Shown here: one piece after another, positions 25,860 to 33,651 of the stretch
How the letters are laid out: each line of letters opens with the position of its first letter
Numbering within the stretch: the stretch's first letter is position 1
NCBI GenBank assembly: GCA_965249835.1
Contig: CBDFMY010000002.1
Span: 124,001 to 188,000 of the forward strand
DNA from: JAHRAW01 sp965249835
Lineage (GTDB): Bacteria; Pseudomonadota; Gammaproteobacteria; Arenicellales; Poriferihabitantaceae
Reading direction: 5' to 3'
Length of the DNA: 64,000 bases
Notes under the pieces: generated by a model
What the model saw: the letters and a program-made list of their open reading frames with translations, nothing else
What the model was told of the DNA's origin: nothing
The model's database searches: none
Position numbers and translations under genes: made by a program

Positions 25860-26060
25860 GTCGCTAAATTCGCGGCGTAGCCACGATGATACTAAAGAGG
25901 TTCGGCGTTAGCCGCTATCCTTAATGGTGGCGAAGCCGCCGGTTTTTCGAGCCACCCTTCCGAGTTGGTGCGGGAGCATGTTGAGTGGTTGAAAAACAGT
26001 AGAAATATCAAATAGTTGCAATGGGATTTTTTTTTCTCCATAAAACTGTATTTTTCGGTA
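25860..26060. other. Intergenic region with short palindromes
   Basis: Holds GGCGAAGCCGCC-type and GCGGCGTAGCCAC-type partial palindromes and an AT-rich stretch before the next gene. The 6S RNA promoter should lie at about 25820-25860 on the minus strand. No gene seen. Confidence 0.4.
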
Positions 26061-26096
26061 TTATCATTTAACCCACTGACACCACGGAGAAAGACC

Positions 26097-26318
26097 ATGT
26101 TTTTTATTAAAGAAAAGCCTGCCAAAGTAAAACGACCTAAAATCCACATCGGAAAAACAGGCGGCGTTCGCGTCGATGCGGACGAGTTTTTCGCACAACC
26201 CGAAGTGCAAAGAAAACAGGAAGCGATGCGAAAACTTAACATCGCCGGCACAAGATTGAATGGCAACAAACTTGTACGCAAAAATACAAACCCCGAGAAA
26301 ACATCAAACAGTTCTTAA
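26097..26318 (+). CDS. Small basic protein of unknown function
   Basis: A 73-residue protein from ATG at 26097, chosen because ACGGAGAAAGACC precedes it and the longer upstream frame has no site. It is Lys/Arg rich, starts MFFIKEKPAKVKRPKIHIGKTGGVR, and has a helical middle (ADEFFAQPEVQRKQEAMRKL). There is no membrane segment. It ends 3 bases before the next gene, so the two are an operon. Function unknown; binding to nucleic acid or to the inner face of the membrane partner is only a guess from charge. Confidence 0.65.
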   Translation: MFFIKEKPAKVKRPKIHIGKTGGVRVDADEFFAQPEVQRKQEAMRKLNIAGTRLNGNKLVRKNTNPEKTSNSS

Positions 26319-26321
26319 TCA

Positions 26322-26957
26322 ATGCCTACACTAACAAATGGATTTGTGTTGGGAACTCTCTTCCTGTTGGCATCCGGCTACCTCATTTACGATGCGCCGA
26401 TTTGCCGATGGTGGTGGTCAAAGTCTGCCGGATATGTTTTGTATTTTCGTATTATCGTCACCGGCCTTTCTCTGGTGTTCGTCCTGACCCTGTTGTTATA
26501 TGCGCTTCCTCTCCATAAATTTACCTTATTTGATATTGAGTTAGGTCCAGAACATGCGCCGATTCTGGCGTTTGTCATTTCTATTATCCTACGATTTTTA
26601 TTTGCAATAGGAGTTCCACTTTATGGAAAGCATCAGCCGCTATGGAAACACAAATTAGACTTGAAAATTCTTAATGAAAATGGATTGGAGCAAATCATTT
26701 ATGAAAAAATCTATGCAAACGAAATGATTATGGTCACATTGGAAAATAACAAAGTTTATGCCGGTTGGCCCCTTGAAGCACCCAATAATGAAGATAGTAA
26801 TTGGCTGCGTCTCGTTCCGAATTGGAGCGGTTATCGGGATGAAAAAGGAAGCATTAATGTTGAAACGGATCATTCAAAAGTTTTTGATGGATCTTCGTCC
26901 CAACTAAAGTCACATGTTGATTTCGGTAGGAAAAATTGTCACCGTACAACCGTTTGA
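26322..26957 (+). CDS. Membrane protein of unknown function, C-terminus probably frameshifted
   Basis: The 211-residue frame has three predicted N-terminal helices (about residues 5-25, 38-62, 78-100). A soluble domain follows with IYANEMIMVTLENNKVYAGWPLEAP and NWLRLVPNWSGYRDEKG, which reads like a small beta-rich sensor or adaptor domain. The last 15 residues (FGRKNCHRTTV) look abnormal. The +1 frame over 26923-27018 gives VGKIVTVQPFDEEIFQKFNP and ends at TGA 27016-27018, a better C-terminus. A single-base indel near 26920 is therefore likely. Base composition is AT-rich compared with the core genes. It forms an operon with the preceding small gene. Confidence 0.65.
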   Translation: MPTLTNGFVLGTLFLLASGYLIYDAPICRWWWSKSAGYVLYFRIIVTGLSLVFVLTLLLYALPLHKFTLFDIELGPEHAPILAFVISIILRFLFAIGVPLYGKHQPLWKHKLDLKILNENGLEQIIYEKIYANEMIMVTLENNKVYAGWPLEAPNNEDSNWLRLVPNWSGYRDEKGSINVETDHSKVFDGSSSQLKSHVDFGRKNCHRTTV

Positions 26958-27018
26958 TGAGGAAATTTTTCAGAAGTTTAATCCGCCTCTTACAGCAGAC
27001 GATGTAGTTTCGTCCTGA

Positions 27019-27423
27019 AGAAACAATCTACGCCCTCTACTTCCGTTATTCCTGTATAGGATCACTATTTCGCTAACAGCTTTTTCTCGGTTACTTTGGC
27101 GTCTCAAAGAGAGCCATACTTTGCGATTCACAATTACCCCCCAACCCGTCATTGTTGTATAGGCTCACTATTTCGCTGTCAGTTTCTTCCTCATTTCCAG
27201 TGGTGTTTTAGCACTGCCCTCTCGGCCGTCATTCTCGCCGGCAGGCGCAAAAAATCGCCAGGAGCGCCATGAATCGACTGGGCGCGAGCAAAGCGAGCCC
27301 GAAGGGCGCGTATCCGGGATGATACGCGCAAAAAATCGCCGAAATTCCATAAAAAAGAGTATACACTGCAAGAGTTAGTTGGTTGTTCTGATAACCTATT
27401 AAATAGCGAATAAGGCGTTGGTT
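27019..27423. repeat. Repeat-rich spacer before the AAA ATPase gene
   Basis: Contains two copies of GTATAGG.TCACTATTTCGCT (about 27053 and 27158). A CGTCATTCTCGCCGGCAGGCG unit (about 27229) leads into the long GCGCCATGAATCGACTGGGC unit with its hairpin (27265-27332). No gene seen. Confidence 0.7.
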
Positions 27424-28566
27424 ATGACACAGATTGGTGATTTTAATCCGTTTAGGCCAGGTGATGGGCAACGCCCGCCTTATCTGGCCGGACGGGAAAG
27501 CGAGCAGGGTTGGCTTGGAAAAATATTGGCAGAAATATCTGCCGGACGACCACCTGCTGCCAACATGGTTATGTATGGGCCCAGGGGCATGGGCAAAACC
27601 GTGCTGCTGAATTGGCTCGCAAATGAAGTTGAAAAAACCGCGAAACACAATCGTCCCTTGCGGGCAGTCCAATCTTCCCCGACAATTTTCCCGTCTTTAA
27701 AATCTCTCTGGAACAAATTGATCTCTGATGACTGGAAGGAGAAAATCTGGCCCGAGCAAATAGAACTTGGGGCACTTGGAAGCAAAATTGTGTGGAATTC
27801 AAAAGCTCCTAACGAGGACGATTTAGTAAGCGTCCTAATTGAAGAATGTAAAGAACGCCCATTGGTACTGTTGATGGACGAAGCACACACTATGGATCCT
27901 ACTTTCTGCCAGGCATTGCTGAATATAAGCCAACAAGCGCGGCAAAATGCACCCTTTTTGCTAGTTCTCGCCGGCACTCCTGGCTTATCACATTTCCTGA
28001 CCACGGTGAACGCCAGTTTTGTTGAGCGTTCCCATAAGATTGGTATTGCGCGGCTAGATGCACAAGCCACCGCGGATGCCATCGCAAAACCGCTTAATGA
28101 ACATGGCATAAAAATAGACGATAGCACCCTCGCGCAGGTCGTTGAAGACAGCCAGCATTATCCTTACTTTATTCAACTTTGGGGCGAATCTTTGTGGGAT
28201 CTGGCAAAGCAAAAAGAACTGCAAAAACTGACTGCTCAAGAAATTACCGAAGCAGAGACAAAGGTTGAGAACCGCCGGTCAAACTTTTATGAACAACGCA
28301 GAGCAACATTAGACGATCTTGGGTTGCTGCCGGCGGCTGTTGCTATTGCGGCACTATTCCAAGACACAGAAACAACCACAAGGGATTATCTCAAAGAGAT
28401 CATTGCAGATAATTTACCTGTTGATTCACTGGCTACACAGTCGGTTAATGAGCATCTGCAAACGTTTATTCGCCATGAATTTATTTGGAATCCACCAGAT
28501 TCAATATTATATGAGGCGGGCATTCCGAGTTTGATGAAATATGTCTTGGACCGGCAACGTGCATAA
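27424..28566 (+). CDS. AAA-type ATPase, STAND-like
   Basis: A 380-residue soluble ATPase. It opens with FNPFRPGDGQRPPYLAGRE, a pattern seen before the P-loop in AAA_16-like proteins. Walker A is MYGPRGMGKTVLL (about residues 50-62) and Walker B PLVLLMDEAHTMD (about 150-162). These are followed by a sensor-like LVLAGTPGLSHF and helical PYFIQLWGESLWDLA lid segments. Helical C-terminus, no obvious effector domain. ATG at 27424 is preferred. It stands alone between repeats. The role could be defence or regulation, but nothing in the sequence decides this. The stop lies at the edge of a 30-bp direct repeat. Confidence 0.8.
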   Translation: MTQIGDFNPFRPGDGQRPPYLAGRESEQGWLGKILAEISAGRPPAANMVMYGPRGMGKTVLLNWLANEVEKTAKHNRPLRAVQSSPTIFPSLKSLWNKLISDDWKEKIWPEQIELGALGSKIVWNSKAPNEDDLVSVLIEECKERPLVLLMDEAHTMDPTFCQALLNISQQARQNAPFLLVLAGTPGLSHFLTTVNASFVERSHKIGIARLDAQATADAIAKPLNEHGIKIDDSTLAQVVEDSQHYPYFIQLWGESLWDLAKQKELQKLTAQEITEAETKVENRRSNFYEQRRATLDDLGLLPAAVAIAALFQDTETTTRDYLKEIIADNLPVDSLATQSVNEHLQTFIRHEFIWNPPDSILYEAGIPSLMKYVLDRQRA

Positions 28567-28590
28567 GCTCAGATACATGTGGCACTCCTC
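28561..28590 (+). repeat. 30-bp direct repeat flanking an IS4 relic, left copy
   Basis: GCATAAGCTCAGATACAT.TGGCACTCCTC. The right copy is at 28757-28786 with one difference, and a third diverged copy follows pepP at about 31843-31872. The left and right copies flank the IS4 relic exactly. Confidence 0.8.
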
Positions 28591-28591
28591 A

Positions 28592-28760
28592 CACTGCTGT
28601 CCCATTAACTTTCACAGCAACGAGGATTGATTGCGATTGAAGCCGGGCCTGGGGGGGCGGGTCGGCCACGCAAGAGCGCCATCAAGTCGCGCTTGTCGAA
28701 CAAGTCAAGATGCAACAGGCGGAGCATTTGTTGCATGCTTTTGCCCAGCTGCGACTGCAT
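28592..28760 (-). pseudogene. C-terminal relic of an IS4-family transposase with one IS end
   Basis: The minus strand encodes MQSQLGKSMQQMLRLLHLDL then FDKRDLMALLRG and a stop at 28605-28607. This is the recognisable C-terminus of IS4-family (DUF4372-type) transposases. The stop overlaps the IS end CACTGCTGTCCCATTAA (28592-28608). The same 17-bp end, in the other orientation, closes the N-terminal relic at 58288-58304. Everything upstream of the last 50 or so codons is missing. Confidence 0.8.
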
Positions 28761-28786
28761 AAGCTCAGATACATATGGCACTCCTC
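28757..28786 (+). repeat. 30-bp direct repeat flanking an IS4 relic, right copy
   Basis: Same unit as 28561-28590, overlapping the broken edge of the transposase relic. Confidence 0.8.
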
Positions 28787-28876
28787 AACCCAAGAGGAAA
28801 TGCCATGCAAGTCCGGCATATTGGCTACCGAATAAGAGGGTTTTACCGCGTCGCCAAAATAGGGCATCGTTGGCCG

Positions 28877-29099
28877 ATGAACCCTCATGCCTTCAAAAAC
28901 CTCAGAGGCGCCGGAGCCGATGAAAAACATGGTAACCACCATCGGCAGCGCTATTACCAATCAGGTAGCCACCAAGTCTGACATCAAGGACGTTCGGGCT
29001 GAGATTAAAGACCTCGGCAAGACCATGACTATCCGTCTCGGGTTTATGTTTTTCGCTGGTTTCGCTACCATGATCGCCGTCCTTGAAGTACTCAAGTGA
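28877..29099 (+). pseudogene. Frameshifted small coiled-coil/membrane protein (DUF1640-like)
   Basis: Two frames join to give a recognisable layout. MNPHAFKNLRGAGADEKH (from 28877) resembles the N-terminus of DUF1640-like proteins. The +1 frame then continues TTIGSAITNQVATKSDIKDV and RAEIKDLGKTMTIRLGFMFF, with a single C-terminal membrane helix. The frame change lies near 28930. A shorter product from ATG 28920 is possible. The intact family forms a coiled coil anchored by one C-terminal helix. Confidence 0.55.
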
Positions 29100-29176
29100 T
29101 TCGGCGGCTTTGATGCCGCGCAAATGCCGTCGGCGAAGCCGGACTATTAATGTCGTCACGCGAAGCGTGACTCATA

Positions 29177-29491
29177 CTACGAAGCCGCGGACTGTTGAAT
29201 ATTGGTGACTACTTCGTCAATCTGTTGGTTCAAACTGTCGATGCGGGAACTCATTTGTTTGCCGTCTGCCACCGACTTTCGCAGTTCAAGCAATTCGTGG
29301 CTGATATTCAAGCCGGCCATGATGGCGCAGCGGTCGATGCCGAGTACTTGAGCGCCGCCGGAGACCTTGCGCATTTGCCGGTCGAGATAGGCCGCGGCTT
29401 CCACCACGCTCTGGCTTTCTTCGGTGGTGCAGGCGACGGTGAACTCGCGCTGCATGATGCTGACCTTGACGCTTTCTTTTTGTGTGGTCAT
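29177..29491 (-). CDS. zapA: Cell division protein ZapA
   Basis: A 104-residue protein from ATG at 29491, of the ZapA family that bundles FtsZ filaments at the septum. It has the family start VKVSIMQREFTVAC, the VVEAAAYLDRQMRKV segment and a C-terminal coiled coil (LNISHELLELRK ... DSLNQQIDEVV). A TTG start at 29509 is an alternative. It lies just after the small coiled-coil gene, the normal order, but the 6S RNA gene that usually follows is 3.4 kb further on. Confidence 0.9.
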   Translation of the reverse strand: MTTQKESVKVSIMQREFTVACTTEESQSVVEAAAYLDRQMRKVSGGAQVLGIDRCAIMAGLNISHELLELRKSVADGKQMSSRIDSLNQQIDEVVTNIQQSAAS

Positions 29492-29498
29492 GTTTTTA

Positions 29499-29699
29499 TC
29501 ATGCTTCAAGAGATTTTAAGCGAGATACGATCTGCTCGACTCGACTGTGGGCGATTTTGTTTTTTTCCTGCAACGATTTAAATTCCTGACGAAGTATACG
29601 CTGGTCATTTTGCAGGAGTTCATTTTCGCGGCCTATTCGCTTGGTCAACTTTATTAAGTCGGCAACGCGTTGTTCAAGTTTTTGTATGGTCTCTTCCAC
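29499..29699 (-). CDS. Small coiled-coil protein, TIGR02449-like
   Basis: A 66-residue, fully helical coiled-coil protein (MEETIQKLEQRVADLIKLTK ... LQEKNKIAHSRVEQIVSRL) of the type encoded immediately before zapA in many gammaproteobacteria. It ends 7 bases before the zapA ATG. A division-related role is likely from context but not shown by the sequence. Confidence 0.85.
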   Translation of the reverse strand: MEETIQKLEQRVADLIKLTKRIGRENELLQNDQRILRQEFKSLQEKNKIAHSRVEQIVSRLKSLEA

Positions 29700-29892
29700 T
29701 GGCTTGCGTTGGTTTGCTTTGTTAATTTTTTCGGCGACAACTTTTCGGTTTGCCGCGTTCGAGAGACGAACTATAAGTGCCTTCGCGGTTGCGCGTCAAA
29801 TGTTTTTTCATCATTTTCGCCTGCCCGCCGCCATTATCCGCCTTGCCTGACACCCTCAATCGGCTTAAACTGCACGACTTGAGAAATTTGAC

Positions 29893-30468
29893 ATGAATGA
29901 CAAGGCAGAACCCGCGGTGCGGCAGTTTCAGGGGGAAATCTACCGCAACCTTGATAAAAAACTGAAAAATTCCCCGTGGAACAGCGGCGCGTCCGAGGCG
30001 CACGGATTGTTAACCGCGCTCGCCTGCCTCGGCGTTAGCGGCGAGCGGTTGCGCACCAAGGCGTGGTTGTTGCAACTGTCGGCGGCGGCCGACATTGAAT
30101 TGATTGATGGCATGTATGGTTTGATACTGCGGGATTTGCAATCCGATGATTTTCAGTTTAACTTGCTGTTGCCGGACGATAGTTTCAGCGATGCTGTGCG
30201 AATCGAATCGCTGGCGAATTGGTGCGACGGTTTCGTTCAGGGGTTTTTTCATGGCGGTTTGGCGGATGACGAAAAAGATGGGGCACCCGAACGCGTGCGG
30301 GAATCCATTAACGACATTATGGAAATCAGTCGGGTTGATGTGAATGTCGATGAGGCCGAGGATGCTGATGCAATCGAACGACAGTTGGTTGAGATTGAGG
30401 AATACTTGCGCGTGGCGATTCAGGTAATCTTTGAAGAGATGGGTGCGGCGCAACCGAAAACCCCTTAA
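29893..30468 (+). CDS. ygfB: YgfB/UPF0149 family protein
   Basis: This 191-residue cytoplasmic protein is of the YgfB (UPF0149, YecA-like) family. The SEAHGLLTALACLG motif near residue 35 and the LANWCDGFVQGFFHGGL motif near residue 115 are both typical. The family role is poorly defined. It is divergent from zapA and starts the ygfB-pepP-ubiH-ubiI run, with pepP 54 bases downstream. The acidic C-terminus (VDVNVDEAEDADAIERQLVE) is normal. Confidence 0.9.
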   Translation: MNDKAEPAVRQFQGEIYRNLDKKLKNSPWNSGASEAHGLLTALACLGVSGERLRTKAWLLQLSAAADIELIDGMYGLILRDLQSDDFQFNLLLPDDSFSDAVRIESLANWCDGFVQGFFHGGLADDEKDGAPERVRESINDIMEISRVDVNVDEAEDADAIERQLVEIEEYLRVAIQVIFEEMGAAQPKTP

Positions 30469-30522
30469 TATATAAGTATGTAGCGTAACGCACCATAACC
30501 AACCAAACACCGGGACAATTGA

Positions 30523-31839
30523 ATGGAAAAAACTTTCAACGCAGAAGTGTATCACCACCGTCGTCAGGATCTGATGCACTTCATGCGCGATGGCATCGCC
30601 ATCATTCCGACTGCGTCGCATCAACCGCGCAATGGCGATGTGTTGTTTCCGTTTCGTCCGGACAGCGACTTTTATTACTTGACTCATTTTCCCGAACCGG
30701 AAGCCGTGGCGGTGTTGGCACCGGGTCGACCCGATGGAGAGTTTATGTTGTTTTGTCGCGAAAGAGATCCGCATAAAGAAGCCTGGGATGGATGCCGCCA
30801 GGGGCTCGCCGGAGCCATTGAAAATTACGCTGCCGACCAGAGTTTTCCCATCGACCAACTCGATCAATACCTGCCTAAACTTCTGGAAAATTGTAGCAAG
30901 GTGTTTGCCACCATGGGACGCTACACGGATTTTGATAACGAGTTGATTCGCTGGATTGGCGCGGTGCGCTCTCGACAACGCGCCGGCATTCACGCGCCCG
31001 GCGAGGTGGTGGATCTCGGGCATATCCTTCACGAGATGCGCGTCATCAAAAAAAAGGACGAGCAAAAAATCATGCGCAGCGCCGGCAAGTTGTCGGCGTC
31101 GGCACATCGTCGCGCCATGCGCGCAACCGCACCGGGGCGATACGAATATCAGATTCAAGCGGAACTGGAATATGCGTTTCGTCTCGGCGGCAGCGAATCG
31201 ACGGCCTATCCTTCCATCGTCGCCGGCGGCGCGAACACTTGCGTGTTGCATTACATTGACAACAATCACCAACTCAATGACGGCGACTTGTTGCTGATCG
31301 ATGCCGGCGCGGAACTGGATTGCTATGCGTCCGACATCACCCGCACATTTCCGGTCAACGGAAAATTCAGCGGCGAACAAAAAGCGGTATATGAAATTGT
31401 GCTGGCGGCGCAAAAGGCATCCATTGACGCGATTAAAGTCGATCGACCGATGAATGATTATCACGATGCAGCGACGCAAGTGTTAACCGACGGACTGATT
31501 GATCTCGGACTACTGCACGGCGAGCGCAACGAACTTATTGAAACCGAAGCCGCTCGACGCTTCACCATACATCGCATCGGCCACTGGCTGGGGATGGATG
31601 TGCACGATGTCGGCGATTATAAAATTGATGGCCAATGGCGACTGCTGGAATCTGGCATGGTGTTGACCGTGGAACCCGGCATCTACATCACGCCGGCTGA
31701 TGACATTGATGCGAAGTGGCACAACATCGGCATCCGCATTGAAGACGATATTTTGGTCACGCGCGCCGGCAATGAAAATTTGTCAGCCGATGCGCCCAAA
31801 GAAATTGATGATATTGAATCGTGGATGGCCGGGGCATGA
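30523..31839 (+). CDS. pepP: Xaa-Pro aminopeptidase
   Basis: This 438-residue metallopeptidase removes N-terminal residues that precede proline. The N-terminal domain contains PFRPDSDFYYLTHFPEPEAV. The C-terminal pita-bread fold carries the metal ligands in LLIDAGAELDCYASDITRTF (two Asp), HRIGHWLGMDVHDVG (His), LTVEPGIYI (Glu) and GIRIEDDILVT (Glu). It is full length and cytoplasmic. Its stop is followed by 560 bases of stacked repeats before ubiH, whereas related genomes usually have these genes close together. Confidence 0.96.
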   Translation: MEKTFNAEVYHHRRQDLMHFMRDGIAIIPTASHQPRNGDVLFPFRPDSDFYYLTHFPEPEAVAVLAPGRPDGEFMLFCRERDPHKEAWDGCRQGLAGAIENYAADQSFPIDQLDQYLPKLLENCSKVFATMGRYTDFDNELIRWIGAVRSRQRAGIHAPGEVVDLGHILHEMRVIKKKDEQKIMRSAGKLSASAHRRAMRATAPGRYEYQIQAELEYAFRLGGSESTAYPSIVAGGANTCVLHYIDNNHQLNDGDLLLIDAGAELDCYASDITRTFPVNGKFSGEQKAVYEIVLAAQKASIDAIKVDRPMNDYHDAATQVLTDGLIDLGLLHGERNELIETEAARRFTIHRIGHWLGMDVHDVGDYKIDGQWRLLESGMVLTVEPGIYITPADDIDAKWHNIGIRIEDDILVTRAGNENLSADAPKEIDDIESWMAGA

Positions 31840-32387
31840 CTGCATATACTCAGATACATGTGGCACACCTCGTCATTCTCGCCGGCAGGCGGAAAAAATC
31901 GCCGGGAGCGATTTTTCGCGAGCAAAGCGAGCCCGAAGGGCATCGGCGGCGGCTTACGCCGCCGAGTAACCTGTGGCTGATATGCAAAGATTCGCTTGCG
32001 CGTGCCTTTTCGTCACCATGCTGTGTTGCGCTTCGTCGCTCGGTCGTTCACATACTTAATGTATTGCTCTCTCCCTCGCTCCTCGCACGCCTTGCCTGAC
32101 AACGAAAATACTGCGCGCAATTTTGCGCGTGCTCGCGCTTTGCGGGGGGAATGCCCCCCGCACCCCCCTTTTGGCGCGGGGGAAACATCCTGTTTCCACG
32201 CGCCAGCGTGCGTCCCTGCACGCTCTGGTGATTGGGAGAATAGAGTAAATAACAAAACTTTTGTGGGCGTGACAACGAAAGAATCAGTATTCGTCATCCT
32301 CGCCGGCAGGCGGGGATCCAGACGCGGCGAAGCCGCGGGCGGCGGCTTTGCCGCCGGTAATGTTATGGACCTATACAATGACTGAAC
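31840..32387. repeat. Composite repeat block splitting pepP from ubiH
   Basis: About 550 bases with no gene. In order: the TCAGATACATGTGGCAC unit (about 31843), the CGTCATTCTCGCCGGCAGGC unit (31872) with a partial GCGAGCAAAGCGAGCCCGAA unit, the TTCACATACTTAATG unit (about 32012-32131), a 170-bp GC-rich unit (about 32126-32295, also at 53204-53372), and a final CGTCATCCTCGCCGGCAGGC unit. The 170-bp unit includes the strong hairpin GGGGGGAATGCCCCCC. Confidence 0.85.
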
Positions 32388-32390
32388 ATG

Positions 32391-32422
32391 CCGGAACATA
32401 ATTTTGCCAGAACATAATTTTG
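32391..32422 (+). repeat. 16-bp tandem duplication over the ubiH start
   Basis: CCGGAACATAATTTTG (32391-32406) is followed by CCAGAACATAATTTTG (32407-32422). The ATG at 32388-32390 precedes the first unit and reads into a stop after nine codons. The TTG ending the first unit starts the same peptide (MPEHNF) in the ubiH frame. Confidence 0.95.
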
Positions 32423-33651
32423 ATGTGGTCATCGTCGGCGGTGGTTTGGTCGGCGCAAGTTTGGCGGTGGCGCTCGCGCCTGCCGGTTTGTCGCTGGCGG
32501 TCGTGGAAGAGACCGCGGTGGATTCCCAATCTCAACCGAGTTTTGATGAGCGCACCGTCGCGCTGACCTACAACGCACGCCAGATTTATACCGACATGGG
32601 TGTGTGGGATGAAATCGCCGCGCAACAGGCGCAACCGATTCGGGACATTCACATCTCCGAGCGCGGGCGTTTCGGTATGACTCATCTGCATCACCACGAC
32701 ATCGGCACCGAGGCGCTGGGGTATGTGGTGCCGAGTCGAGTGATTGGTGAAGTGTTGCATCAACGCATAACGCAAAGCGATGCAGTTTCGTTGTTTTGTC
32801 CGGCGACGGTGGTTGAACTAAAAAAACATTGCGATGACGATGACAATGAGTTGCAGATTCTTACTCTGTCGCAACACAAAAAAAACCAAACACTTGGCGC
32901 GAAACTTGTGGTGATTGCAGACGGCGGACGCTCGCAACTCGCCGAGCAAGTTGGTGTGAAAACGCATCGCCGTGACTATCCGCAGAGCGCGATTATCAGC
33001 ATCGTGGAAACCGACCGGGATCATCACGACCGCGCCTTTGAGCGATTTACCGCGGAGGGTCCGCTGGCGCTACTACCGCATGGCGATCAACATTACGCGC
33101 TGGTGTGGAGCACCGAATCCAAACAGGTGGCGGCGCGCATGGCGTGGTCGGATGATGAGTTTATTCGTGCATTGCAACGAACATTCGGCGACCGCGCCGG
33201 CACTTTCGCGCGACCGACTCGGCGCAAATGTTATCCGTTGCAACGCAGTTGGACCGAGCATCCGATTGCTCGGCGCACAGTGCTCATCGGCAACGCCGCA
33301 CATACCGTTCATCCGGTTGCCGGACAGGGATTTAATCTTGGGTTGCGGGATGTCGCGGTGCTGGCGGATTTGATTCACCGCACACCGCAACCAGACATCG
33401 GCAGTGCCGAGGTTCTCGAACAATACGCCGCGCTGCGCCGCCGCGAAACGCGGATGGTGGGCTGCTTTACCGATGGGTTGATTCGGCTGTTCGGCGGTAA
33501 TACTTCCCGGCGCACGCCGAGCGGATTCGCCGCGGGGCTGGCGCGCAGCGTTGCTCTTGCCGGCGTTGAGTTGCTTCCGCCGGTCAAAAGAAGGTTGTTG
33601 CGGCATACCATGGGTTTGACCGGGCATAGAAATACCGGCACGCAAGCGTGA
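32404..33651 (+). CDS. ubiH: Ubiquinone biosynthesis FAD-dependent hydroxylase, UbiH-like
   Basis: A 415-residue flavoprotein monooxygenase of the UbiH/COQ6 family that hydroxylates the ubiquinone ring. The FAD motif VVIVGGGLVGASLA lies near the N-terminus, the DG fingerprint is in VVIADGGRSQLAE, and the second FAD motif IGNAAHTVHPVAGQGFNLGLRD is typical of UbiH. The start is unusual: the ancestral ATG at 32388 is out of frame after a 16-bp duplication, so the TTG at 32404 probably initiates, helped by GGAA in the first repeat unit. It overlaps ubiI by 4 bases. Confidence 0.92.
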   Translation: MPEHNFDVVIVGGGLVGASLAVALAPAGLSLAVVEETAVDSQSQPSFDERTVALTYNARQIYTDMGVWDEIAAQQAQPIRDIHISERGRFGMTHLHHHDIGTEALGYVVPSRVIGEVLHQRITQSDAVSLFCPATVVELKKHCDDDDNELQILTLSQHKKNQTLGAKLVVIADGGRSQLAEQVGVKTHRRDYPQSAIISIVETDRDHHDRAFERFTAEGPLALLPHGDQHYALVWSTESKQVAARMAWSDDEFIRALQRTFGDRAGTFARPTRRKCYPLQRSWTEHPIARRTVLIGNAAHTVHPVAGQGFNLGLRDVAVLADLIHRTPQPDIGSAEVLEQYAALRRRETRMVGCFTDGLIRLFGGNTSRRTPSGFAAGLARSVALAGVELLPPVKRRLLRHTMGLTGHRNTGTQA

